Assembly (NCBI GenBank): GCA_041690495.1
Contig: JAWLHE010000006.1
Coordinates: 62,001-126,000 of the forward strand
From: DATAAP01 sp041690495
Lineage (GTDB): Bacteria; Pseudomonadota; Alphaproteobacteria; CACIAM-22H2
Reading direction: 5' to 3'
Length of the DNA stretch: 64,000 nt
The position numbers and the translations under genes were made by a program. Below are positions 10,159-17,242 of the stretch, piece by piece. The notes under the pieces are model-generated. The model was given only the letters and a program-made list of their open reading frames with translations. It had not been told where the DNA came from and searched no databases. How positions within the stretch are numbered: the first letter of the stretch is position 1; each line of letters begins with the position of its first letter.

Positions 10159-11033
10159 CAGCGCACCGCCTCGAGGCGGCCGAACAGGCCCTGCGGGCGA
10201 ACCAGCAGGATCAGCAGCATCACGAAGAAGGCGAGCGCGAGCTTGTAGGTGAAGCCCACCAGCGGCGTCGAGAGCTCCTGCGCCACCCCGAGCACGATGC
10301 CGGCGATGACGGCGCCGAGCGGATTACCGACGCCGCCCAGAATCGCGGCGGCGAAGCACGGCAGCAGCAGCTCCCAGCCCAGTTCCGGCGCCACCACGGT
10401 CTTGAGGCCGAGGATGATTCCGGCGATGCCGCACACGGCCCCCGTCAGCAGCCAGAGAGCCATCATCACGCGCCCGGTATTGATGCCGCTGACGCGCGCG
10501 AGGTCGCGATTGTCGGCCACCGCGCGCATGCGCCGGCCGATCGGCGTCAGGTGCAGAATGGCAAACACCGCCGCGAGAGTGACCAAAGCCAGCGCCGCCA
10601 GACGAATGTCGATCGGGTTGATCCGCACCTCGCCGAAGCTGAGCGCACGCTCGATCGGCACCTGGAAGACTTGCTGCTCGTGGCCGAAGAAGAAGCTCAG
10701 CGTGCTGCGCACGACGAAGGCGATGCCGATCGACGCGACCAGCATCGCCACCACGGAGCGCCCCGCCAGCTTACGAAAGACGAGCAGGTAGAAGGCGACC
10801 GCCGCGGCCCCCGTCGCGGCGACGGCGCCGAGCCCCGCCAGCACCAGAGACCCGGTGACACCGTGCACGCCGATCCCGGCATAGGCGCCAAGCGTCATGT
10901 AGTCGCCGGTCGCGGCGTTCGGAAACCGCGCGATCCCGAACACCAGCGTGACCGCGACAGCGGCCAGCGCGATGGTGATACCCTCCACCACGCCGGCGAC
11001 CACCAGGTTCAGATAGAAGGCGAGTTCTTCCAC
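10158..11033 (-). CDS. livH: Branched-chain amino acid-type ABC permease LivH
   Basis: Second permease subunit of the LIV-type importer; 291 residues if translation starts at GTG 11033 (MEELAFYLN). The frame extends upstream to a TTG at 11054, but the shorter form matches the usual LivH N-terminus; neither start has a clear Shine-Dalgarno site. Membrane segments alternate with the LivH region TPIGRRMRAVADNRDLARVSGI. A 9-bp GC hairpin lies between livK and this gene, so transport subunits are probably made at lower levels than the binding protein. Confidence 0.9.
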   Translation of the reverse strand: MEELAFYLNLVVAGVVEGITIALAAVAVTLVFGIARFPNAATGDYMTLGAYAGIGVHGVTGSLVLAGLGAVAATGAAAVAFYLLVFRKLAGRSVVAMLVASIGIAFVVRSTLSFFFGHEQQVFQVPIERALSFGEVRINPIDIRLAALALVTLAAVFAILHLTPIGRRMRAVADNRDLARVSGINTGRVMMALWLLTGAVCGIAGIILGLKTVVAPELGWELLLPCFAAAILGGVGNPLGAVIAGIVLGVAQELSTPLVGFTYKLALAFFVMLLILLVRPQGLFGRLEAVR

Positions 11034-11060
11034 GCGGGTGCGACCGATTGGCAAAGGATC

Positions 11061-11083
11061 GGCCGGGGCTTTTCGCCCCGGCC
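11061..11083 (-). terminator. GC-rich hairpin between livK and livH
   Basis: A perfect 9-bp stem (GGCCGGGGC / GCCCCGGCC) with a GAAAA loop lies 10 bases after the livK stop, followed on the minus strand by GATCCTTT. The tail is too short in Us for a strong terminator. It may act as a partial terminator or an mRNA-stabilising processing site, as is common after periplasmic binding-protein genes. Confidence 0.6.
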
Positions 11084-11093
11084 GCGGTCCGGA

Positions 11094-12329
11094 CTATCCG
11101 ATCGCCACGACGTAGCGGCGGTTGAGCTGGCCCTTCTCGATGAAGAAGACGCCGAAATTGGGGCTCACGTCGCCATGCTGGTCGAAGTCGAGCACGCTCG
11201 ACGCGCCCTCGTAGTTGATCTTCTGCCCCTTGGCGAGCATCTCCTTGCCCTCGGCGAAGGTATAGACCTTGTCGCCCTCCGGGTTGGCGACGTCGCGCAG
11301 CTTCGCGTTGATCTGCTGCGTCGTCGCTTTCGGCCCCGCCGCCTCCATCGCCAGCGCCAAGCTGATCACCATGTCGTAGGTCATCGCCGCATAGACGTTC
11401 GATGCCGCCGGCTGGCCCGTCGCCTGCTGGTACTTGTTGCCGAAATGCGCATAGGAGCGTGCATTCTCGTTCGAGACCGAGTCGACCGAGATTATGCCCT
11501 CGGTGACCTCCGGCCCGAGCGCCTTGATGAGGTCGGGATTGGCGGCCCAGCCGGGGATGATCCACTTCACCTTCTGCCCGCTCTGATACCATTCGCGCAG
11601 GATGATCGTCGTGTCCTGCAGGTAGGACCCGGTGACGATCACATCGGGACGCGACTGCAGCACCTTCTGCAGCTCGGACCGGTAGCTCGGCCGGTTCGGC
11701 TCGTAGACGACGCTCTCGAGCACCTTGCCGCCCTTGGCCTCCCACGCCTTTCTGAAGCCTTCGGTGTTGCCGATGCCCGAGGCGTTGTTGAACGCCATCG
11801 TCGCCGGGCGCTTGAAGCCCTCGCGCTGCGCTATCTCGGCGAACGCCTTGCCGAAGCGCTCGTTCGTCGCCTGGAAGCGCCAGCCCATGTTTTTGGCGTT
11901 CGCCGGCGCCACCGACAGGGCCGGTGCGCCGGAGCAGTGCATGAGGGGTATATTCGCCTCGTTGGTCAGCGGAATGACCGCGAGGCTGACGCCCGACGAC
12001 CACGTGCCGACGACCGCCTGCACCTTGTTCACCTCGATCAGCTTCTTGGCCGCGAGCACCGCCGCCTGCGGCTGCGTCTGCGAGTCCTCGGCGAAGATCT
12101 CGAGCCGCCGCCCGCCCGCGCCGCCGGCCGCGTTGACCTCCTCGGCCGCGAACAGGATCGCGCGCTGCATGCCGGAGCCGTAGGGTCCGCCGACGCCCGT
12201 GACCGGGTTCAGTGCGCCGATACGGAATGTCTGCTGGCCCTGCGCCCATACCAGTCCGGGCGCCATTCCAGCGACGAGACCGGTGGCGGCTGCCCCGGCC
12301 AGAAATCCTCTGCGCTTCAATTCAGTCAT
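11094..12329 (-). CDS. Periplasmic substrate-binding protein of LIV-type ABC importer
   Basis: Type I periplasmic binding protein (Leu/Ile/Val-binding family, Peripla_BP_6) that delivers ligand to the livHM permease. The 411-residue product begins with a twin-arginine-type signal (KRRGFLAG, hydrophobic stretch to about residue 30, cleavage probably after WAQ or nearby). The binding core follows, with GALNPVTGVGGPYG near the N-terminus and a typical LIV-BP ligand loop GTWSSGVSLAVIPL. ATG 12329 is preferred over upstream in-frame codons because it has a GGGGAGG site about 9 bases before it and places the RR motif near the N-terminus. Ligand unknown; the neighbouring amidohydrolase suggests an amide, peptide or related nitrogen compound. 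Confidence 0.88.
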   Translation of the reverse strand: MTELKRRGFLAGAAATGLVAGMAPGLVWAQGQQTFRIGALNPVTGVGGPYGSGMQRAILFAAEEVNAAGGAGGRRLEIFAEDSQTQPQAAVLAAKKLIEVNKVQAVVGTWSSGVSLAVIPLTNEANIPLMHCSGAPALSVAPANAKNMGWRFQATNERFGKAFAEIAQREGFKRPATMAFNNASGIGNTEGFRKAWEAKGGKVLESVVYEPNRPSYRSELQKVLQSRPDVIVTGSYLQDTTIILREWYQSGQKVKWIIPGWAANPDLIKALGPEVTEGIISVDSVSNENARSYAHFGNKYQQATGQPAASNVYAAMTYDMVISLALAMEAAGPKATTQQINAKLRDVANPEGDKVYTFAEGKEMLAKGQKINYEGASSVLDFDQHGDVSPNFGVFFIEKGQLNRRYVVAIG

Positions 12330-12354
12330 CTTTGAGCCTCCCCTTGGCTTCCGT

Positions 12355-13611
12355 TCATGCATAGAGACGATCGACCTTGCCGAAGCGGTTTTTCGCGAAC
12401 GCGCCGGCCTTCATGATCACGTCGAGATGCTTGCCCTGCTCCTCGAGCACGCGGATATCCTTCAGCGGATCGCCATCGACGACCAGGATGTCCGCGGCCG
12501 CCCCGGGCGCGATAACGCCTAGCTTCCCTTCCATGCGCAGGATCTCCGCGGCGACGGAGGTCGCCGAACAGATCACCTCGTGCGGCGCCAGGACTTTGGC
12601 GCGGATGCTGAACTCCGCCGACTGATGGACGTGCAGCTCGCCGAGCAGATCGGTGCCGAATGCCATCTTGACCCCGGCGCGCCTGAAGATGTCGAGCGAT
12701 TCGAGGCCCGCCTTGCGCACGCCTTCGATCTTCTCGACGCTCTCCGCCGGAAGTCCGAGCTTTTCGCCCGACTGCGCCAGTGCGTCGTAGGTGACGAGCG
12801 TCGGCACCGCGTAGGCATTCTTCGACGCCATCAACCGCGCGCTCGCCTCGTCGATCAGGTTGCCATGCTCAATGGTCCTCACGCCGCAGCTGACCGCGCG
12901 GCTGATCGCCGCCGGCGTATAGGCGTGCGCCATCACGTAAGTCTGCGCGGCCGCGGCTTCCGCGACGATGGCGCGGAGCTCGTCCTCCGAATAGCCGAAG
13001 AAGGCGATCGGATCCGTCGGCGAGGCGACGCCGCCCGAAGCCATCACCTTGATCTGGTGTGCGCCCGCCTTGATCTCCTCGCGCACCGCCTTGCGGACGC
13101 CGTCGACGCCATCGACGACGCGGGCGAGCGCGCCCGCGCGCCGGCAGCACAGGCAGGGCTCGCGCTCGTCCCAGCGGCCGCGAAAGTCGCCATGCCCGCC
13201 GGTCTGGCTGAGCGCCCGGCCCGCGACGAACATGCGCGGACCCGGCACGATTCCGGACTCCACGGCGAGCGCGAGCGCGTAATCCGCGCCGCCCGCGTCG
13301 CGCACGGTCGTGAAGCCGCGGTCGAGCATGCCCCGCAGGATCGACACGCTCTTCAGGGTGACGATCGCGTTCGGCTGTGCCGCATTCGCGCCGAGATTGA
13401 GCATCGTCGCGATGGCGTGAACATGGCAGTCGATCAGCCCCGGCATCAGCGTCCGGCCGGCGATGTCGATCACCGCGGCTCCCTGCAGACTCACCGGCCG
13501 CTCGGCCACTTCGCGGATCGTGGCGTTCTCGACGACGACATCGCAGCCCTCTCGCCGGTGCGGTGCCTGAGCATCCAGAACGGCGGCATTGCGGAAGACG
13601 ATGAGACTCAC
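12355..13611 (-). CDS. Metal-dependent amidohydrolase (imidazolonepropionase/prolidase-like)
   Basis: Amidohydrolase-superfamily enzyme of 418 residues with the binuclear-metal ligand set in order: H63-V-H65 in the first strand, probable carboxylated K188 (QIKVMASGG), H229 (MAHAY), H249 (TIEHGN) and D321 (FGTD). The HKHHD pattern with IKVMASGG resembles the Xaa-Pro-dipeptidase/carboxypeptidase subgroup of the superfamily. An unusual CLCCRR cluster sits at about residues 153-158. There is no signal peptide, so it acts in the cytoplasm. It starts with GTG two bases after the tetR stop and ends 25 bases before livK, so it is almost certainly co-transcribed with the transporter and probably hydrolyses the imported compound. 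The substrate cannot be read from sequence. Confidence 0.85.
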   Translation of the reverse strand: MSLIVFRNAAVLDAQAPHRREGCDVVVENATIREVAERPVSLQGAAVIDIAGRTLMPGLIDCHVHAIATMLNLGANAAQPNAIVTLKSVSILRGMLDRGFTTVRDAGGADYALALAVESGIVPGPRMFVAGRALSQTGGHGDFRGRWDEREPCLCCRRAGALARVVDGVDGVRKAVREEIKAGAHQIKVMASGGVASPTDPIAFFGYSEDELRAIVAEAAAAQTYVMAHAYTPAAISRAVSCGVRTIEHGNLIDEASARLMASKNAYAVPTLVTYDALAQSGEKLGLPAESVEKIEGVRKAGLESLDIFRRAGVKMAFGTDLLGELHVHQSAEFSIRAKVLAPHEVICSATSVAAEILRMEGKLGVIAPGAAADILVVDGDPLKDIRVLEEQGKHLDVIMKAGAFAKNRFGKVDRLYA

Positions 13612-13613
13612 TG

Positions 13614-14288
13614 TTACCCTCGTAGTGCGGAGGAGGAACGCCGGGAAAGCCCGACGACGGGTGCGGCGCGGCCGCCCTTGTCGGCGAGGCCGATCACCAC
13701 GCGCTTCCAGAAATCGAGCAGCCGCCGGTAGTAGGCCGGGTCGTTGCGGAGCACGGTCTGCACGCCCATGCCGCGCAGCAGGCAGAGGCAGGCGTTGAAC
13801 GCCGTTTCCACCTCGGCCGACGGCAGTCCGGCGCGGCGGAAGAAATCAGACCATATCTGGTCGAGCGCCTGGTGGAACTCGCGCACGACGGGCACCAGCC
13901 GCTCGCGCAGGAAATCGTTGTGACGCGCCTCGGTCACGTGCTCGAGCGTGACGTAGAACAGCCGGCCGGAGAACATCTCCCAGAGATGGTCGATGAAGCT
14001 GTCGAGGTCGATGCGCCCGCTCTGGACGCGCTGCGCGTAGTCGCGGATCTCCGCCGTCGCGTCGCGCAGCAGCTGCTCCACCGCCTCGCAGACCAGATCG
14101 TCCTTGCTGTCGAAATGATGAGTCAGGGCACCGCGCGAGACCCCGGCGCGATCGGCGATGTCGAGCGTGCTCGCGCGCGCATAGCCGCGATCGAGCAGGA
14201 TGTCGAGCGTTGCCTCCTTCAGGCGGGCCTTGGTTTCGGCCGTCCGCTCTTCCTGGGTGCGTCGGCGGTTCCGTCGTGCGCTAGCCAT
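13614..14288 (-). CDS. TetR-family transcriptional regulator
   Basis: One-component regulator of 224 residues with an N-terminal TetR helix-turn-helix (about residues 26-72, LDIADRAGVSRGALTHHF) after a very basic first 20 residues, and a C-terminal ligand/dimerisation domain of helices. It heads the amidohydrolase-liv run, separated by two bases, and so is the likely local repressor responding to the transported compound. No Shine-Dalgarno is visible before ATG 14288. A TTGACT/CAGTAT promoter pair (17-base spacer) just upstream would give a nearly leaderless transcript. A 28-base palindrome overlaps that promoter and is the obvious auto-regulatory operator candidate. Confidence 0.9.
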   Translation of the reverse strand: MASARRNRRRTQEERTAETKARLKEATLDILLDRGYARASTLDIADRAGVSRGALTHHFDSKDDLVCEAVEQLLRDATAEIRDYAQRVQSGRIDLDSFIDHLWEMFSGRLFYVTLEHVTEARHNDFLRERLVPVVREFHQALDQIWSDFFRRAGLPSAEVETAFNACLCLLRGMGVQTVLRNDPAYYRRLLDFWKRVVIGLADKGGRAAPVVGLSRRSSSALRG

Positions 14289-14307
14289 GCGCGATACTGG
14301 CCATGAA

Positions 14308-14335
14308 GAAACATACAGTCAAGTCTGCATGTTTC
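14308..14335. promoter_or_regulatory. Palindromic operator candidate upstream of tetR
   Basis: Interrupted palindrome GAAACAT-N-CAG-N6-CTG-N-ATGTTTC, 20 bases of dyad-matched sequence in 28. It begins 20 bases upstream of the tetR start and covers a possible -35 (TTGACT on the minus strand). Size, symmetry and position fit a TetR-family binding site controlling the tetR-amidohydrolase-liv operon. No protein-DNA evidence is available. Confidence 0.6.
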
Positions 14336-14370
14336 TTTTCGCCAATGCGCGCGCGGCCTGTCGCGCGCGT

Positions 14371-15117
14371 CTAGCGCCCGGCGCTGACGTCGATGATAGC
14401 GCCGTTGACGTAGGACGACGCGTCGCTGAGCAGCCAGATGATCGCCTCGGCGACCTCCTCCGCCTTCCCGGCGCGGCCAAGCGGGGTTGTCGCGCCGAGT
14501 CGAGCCGCGCGGTCGGGATTGCCGCCGCTCGCATGGATCTCGGTGTCGATCAGGCCGGGACGTACGGCATTGACGCGCACGCCGTCAGGCCCGATCTCCC
14601 TAGCCAGCCCGATCGTCATCGTGTCCATGGCGCCTTTCGAACCGGCGTAATCAACATACTCGTTCGCTGCGCCAAGCCGGGCCGCCATGGACGAGACGTT
14701 GACGATCGCGCCGCCCCTGCCGCCGCGGCTCCGCGACAGCCGACGCGCGGCCTCCCGCGCGCAGAGATAGGCGCCGAGGACGTTGGTATCGAAGACACGC
14801 TTCATACGCTCGACGCTCATCTCCGCGAGCTTCGACGTCGGCGCGACGATGCCGGCATTGTTGACGAGCCCGTTGAGCGGACCGAATGCCGCCTGCGTCG
14901 CGTCGAACATCGCGATCACTTCGGCTTCGTGCGCGACGTCGCCCTTGATGGCGATCGCGCGACCGCCAGCGGCGATCACGTCTGCCGCCGTATGATCGGC
15001 GGCATCCTTGTTGCCGACATAGTTGATGCCGACAGACCAGCCGCGCGAACCCGCGAGCAGTGCCGTTGCCCGGCCGATACCGCGGCTGCTGCCGGTGATG
15101 AGAATGGTCTTGGACAC
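14371..15117 (-). CDS. SDR-family oxidoreductase (FabG-like)
   Basis: Classical short-chain dehydrogenase/reductase of 248 residues. It shows the Rossmann cofactor loop GSSRGIGRA (about residues 8-16), NNAG (about residues 86-89), catalytic Ser in VNVSSMAA, the YxxxK pair in YAGSK and a PG...T exit motif (RPGLIDTEI). It starts with GTG 15117, preceded by an AAGGGGGAA site. Sequence resembles sugar/3-oxoacyl reductases, but the substrate is not predictable. It lies between the tetR-liv block and the ilv genes, on the same strand, 82 bases before tetR. Confidence 0.9.
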   Translation of the reverse strand: MSKTILITGSSRGIGRATALLAGSRGWSVGINYVGNKDAADHTAADVIAAGGRAIAIKGDVAHEAEVIAMFDATQAAFGPLNGLVNNAGIVAPTSKLAEMSVERMKRVFDTNVLGAYLCAREAARRLSRSRGGRGGAIVNVSSMAARLGAANEYVDYAGSKGAMDTMTIGLAREIGPDGVRVNAVRPGLIDTEIHASGGNPDRAARLGATTPLGRAGKAEEVAEAIIWLLSDASSYVNGAIIDVSAGR

Positions 15118-15159
15118 GCGTTCCCCCTTCTTTGCGGCGGATCGCACGTCCGGCGCGAC

Positions 15160-15304
15160 CCTCACCCTACCCTCTCCCGCAGGCGGGAGAGGGTTTCCAG
15201 CGCTATTTCGGCAGCGCTGCTCTTCATCCTGCGACGACGTCCCAAAAGAGCACGCCGGGCCACGTCCACTCTCCCGCTTGCGGGAGAAGGTGGAGGATGA
15301 GGGC
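15160..15304. repeat. Composite palindromic intergenic repeat
   Basis: Two short palindromes face each other. ACCCTCTCCCGC-AG-GCGGGAGAGGGT at 15169-15194 has perfect 12-bp arms. TCTCCCGC-TT-GCGGGAGA is at 15270-15287. A third inverted pair CAGCGCT/AGCGCTG lies at 15199-15219. The outer flanks (CTCACCCT and GGATGAGGG) are also roughly complementary. This is the kind of dispersed extragenic palindrome common in alphaproteobacterial genomes. It fills the space between the SDR gene and the OmpA remnant. Confidence 0.75.
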
Positions 15305-15332
15305 CGTCCCGCCGCAACGACAGCGGACGCCT

Positions 15333-15557
15333 TTAACGCAAATAGATTTCGATGTGCCGGCTCTGCGGCTCGGGCGTACCGTCCGGCGTGACGAAGGCGG
15401 GCTGGCTCTCGCCGAACGCGCCGGCGGTGATGCTGCCGACCGGCACACCGGCATCGATCAGGGCTGCCACCACCGCCTGGGCGCGCCGCTGCGACAGCGC
15501 CTGTTGGGCGCGCATCGCAGCAGCGCTCCGCCCATCTTCCCCCGCGGCGGTCCGCCG
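15333..15557 (-). pseudogene. OmpA-like domain remnant behind ilvC
   Basis: About 65 codons encode only the C-terminal half of an OmpA-like peptidoglycan-binding domain: a helix with LSQRRAQAVVAALIDAGV, then GAFGESQPA and the terminal RHIEIYLR. The first half of the domain (beta strand, GHTDxxG) is missing; what precedes it is EDGRSAAAMRAQQ. The stretch is in the same frame as ilvC and continues from its TAG stop without another stop codon. A separate ATG exists at 15515, so a 60-residue peptide could be made, but it would lack the ligand-binding Asp/Arg region. Best read as the tail of a deleted ompA-family gene. Confidence 0.7.
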
Positions 15558-16577
15558 CTAGTTCTTCGCCTTGTCGACCAGCTTGTTCTTGGCGATCCAC
15601 GGCATCATCGCGCGCAGCTTCTCGCCGACCTTCTCGATGTCGTGCTCCGCGGCCTTGCGGCGCATCGCCTTGAAGCTCGCCTGCCCCGCGGCGTTCTCCA
15701 GCACCCAGTCGCGCGCGAAGCGACCGGACTGGATGTCGTCGAGGATGCGCTTCATCTCCTTCTTCGTCTCTTCGGTAATGACGCGCGAGCCCCGCGTGTA
15801 ATCGCCATACTCCGCGGTGTTGGAGATCGAGTAGCGCATGTTGGCCATGCCGCCCTCGTACATCAGGTCGACGATCAGCTTCACCTCGTGCAGGCACTCG
15901 AAATACGCCATCTCCGGCGCGTAGCCCGCCTCGGTCAGCGTCTCGTAGCCGGCCATGATCAGCGCGCACAGGCCGCCGCACAGCACGGACTGCTCGCCGA
16001 ACAGGTCGGTTTCGCATTCCTCCTTGAACGTCGTCTCGATCACGCCGGCGCGGCCGCCGCCGATTGCCGAGGCATAGGACAGCGCAATCTCGAGCGCGTT
16101 GCCCGAGGCGTTCTGGTGGACCGCGACGAGGCACGGCACGCCGCCGCCGCGCTGATATTCCGAGCGCACGGTGTGGCCGGGACCCTTCGGGGCGATCATG
16201 AACACGTCGAGATCGGGGCGCGGCTCGATCAGGTTGAAATGGATGTTGAAGCCGTGCGCGAAGGCAATCGCGGCACCCTTCTTCATATTGTCCTGAAGGT
16301 CGTTCTTCCACACCGCCGCCTGGTGCTCGTCCGGCGTCACGACCATCATCACGTCCGCCCATTTGGCGGCCTCGGCCGGGGTCGCGACCTTGAACTGGTA
16401 ACCCTCGGCCTTCTTCGCCGAGGGCGAGCCGGGCTTGAGCGCGATCATCACGTCCTTGACGCCGCTGTCGCGCATGTTGAGGGCATGGGCGTGGCCCTGG
16501 CTGCCGAAGCCGATGACGGCCACCTTCTTGCCCTTGATCAGGTTCACGTCGGCATCACGGTCGTAGTAAACGCGCAT
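15558..16577 (-). CDS. ilvC: Ketol-acid reductoisomerase (class I)
   Basis: Mg2+- and NADPH-dependent isomeroreductase converting acetolactate and acetohydroxybutyrate in branched-chain amino acid synthesis. The 339 residues match class I enzymes. The Rossmann motif GFGSQGHAHALNM is near residue 25, and the metal-ligand helices are recognisable around DLFGEQSVLCGG. The start at ATG 16577 (MRVYYDRDAD) is the conserved one; the frame is open upstream but the extension is not ilvC-like. It ends the ilvB-ilvN-ilvC run. A short hairpin overlaps the ilvN stop in the 70-base gap. Its TAG stop is in frame with an OmpA-domain remnant. Confidence 0.97.
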   Translation of the reverse strand: MRVYYDRDADVNLIKGKKVAVIGFGSQGHAHALNMRDSGVKDVMIALKPGSPSAKKAEGYQFKVATPAEAAKWADVMMVVTPDEHQAAVWKNDLQDNMKKGAAIAFAHGFNIHFNLIEPRPDLDVFMIAPKGPGHTVRSEYQRGGGVPCLVAVHQNASGNALEIALSYASAIGGGRAGVIETTFKEECETDLFGEQSVLCGGLCALIMAGYETLTEAGYAPEMAYFECLHEVKLIVDLMYEGGMANMRYSISNTAEYGDYTRGSRVITEETKKEMKRILDDIQSGRFARDWVLENAAGQASFKAMRRKAAEHDIEKVGEKLRAMMPWIAKNKLVDKAKN

Positions 16578-16647
16578 CACACTTCCCCTTGGTTCAAACG
16601 GACCGGCCCCGCCGGAATGGCGCGGGCAATTCAATTCCGGGGCTGGC

Positions 16648-17157
16648 TTACAGCCCCCGGTCTCCCCGCGCAATGGCGACGACGCCGGTGCGCGACACCT
16701 CGACCAGGCCGAGTGGCTCCATCAGCTTGATGAAGGCATTGATCTTCTCGGTCGAGCCGGTGATCTCGAATACGAACGAGGCATTTGTCGAATCGATCGC
16801 ATTGGCGCGGAAGATGTCGGCGATGCGCAGGGATTCGACCCGCTTTTCACCCGTGCCCGCGACCTTGACCAACGCCAGCTCGCGCTCGACATGCGGGCCG
16901 ACCAGGGTGAGATCCGAAACCTTGTGCACGGGGACAAGCCGGTCGAGCTGTGCCTTGATCTGCTCGATCACCATCGGCGTGCCGGTCGTAACGATGGTGA
17001 TGCGCGACAGATGCTGCTGCGCGTCCGTCTCCGCGACCGTGAGGCTCTCGATGTTGTAGCCGCGTCCGGAGAACAGGCCGACGACGCGGGCGAGAATGCC
17101 CGGCTCGTTGTCGACGAGCACGGCGATGGTGTGGCGTTCGATCAGGGTGGCGGTCAC
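16648..17157 (-). CDS. ilvN: Acetolactate synthase small (regulatory) subunit
   Basis: Regulatory subunit of acetohydroxyacid synthase, conferring valine feedback inhibition. The 169-residue product has an N-terminal ACT domain (HTIAVLVDNEPGILARVVGL, about residues 8-27, then GRGYNIESLTV) and the C-terminal ALS_ss_C domain (about residues 85-160). GTG 17157 is taken as the start because it gives the standard length and is preceded by GGAAAG. The frame's longer upstream extension crosses the ilvB-ilvN intergenic palindrome and is not conserved in character. Confidence 0.95.
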   Translation of the reverse strand: MTATLIERHTIAVLVDNEPGILARVVGLFSGRGYNIESLTVAETDAQQHLSRITIVTTGTPMVIEQIKAQLDRLVPVHKVSDLTLVGPHVERELALVKVAGTGEKRVESLRIADIFRANAIDSTNASFVFEITGSTEKINAFIKLMEPLGLVEVSRTGVVAIARGDRGL

Positions 17158-17192
17158 GGTCTTGTTCTTTCCAGGGGAGCGCGGATATGCGT

Positions 17193-17218
17193 AAGGGGCG
17201 GGCTTCGACCCGCCCCTT
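17193..17218. repeat. GGGCGGGC palindrome between ilvB and ilvN
   Basis: Perfect 10-bp stem AAGGGGCGGG / CCCGCCCCTT with a six-base loop in the 85-base gap between ilvB and ilvN. It belongs to the same family as palindromes at about 27.7, 30.6, 37.3, 49.0 and 52.1 kb. Within an operon it could dampen transcription downstream of ilvB or protect mRNA ends. Confidence 0.75.
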
Positions 17219-17242
17219 CTCTCGGCGGGCAGCGATTTCTGT

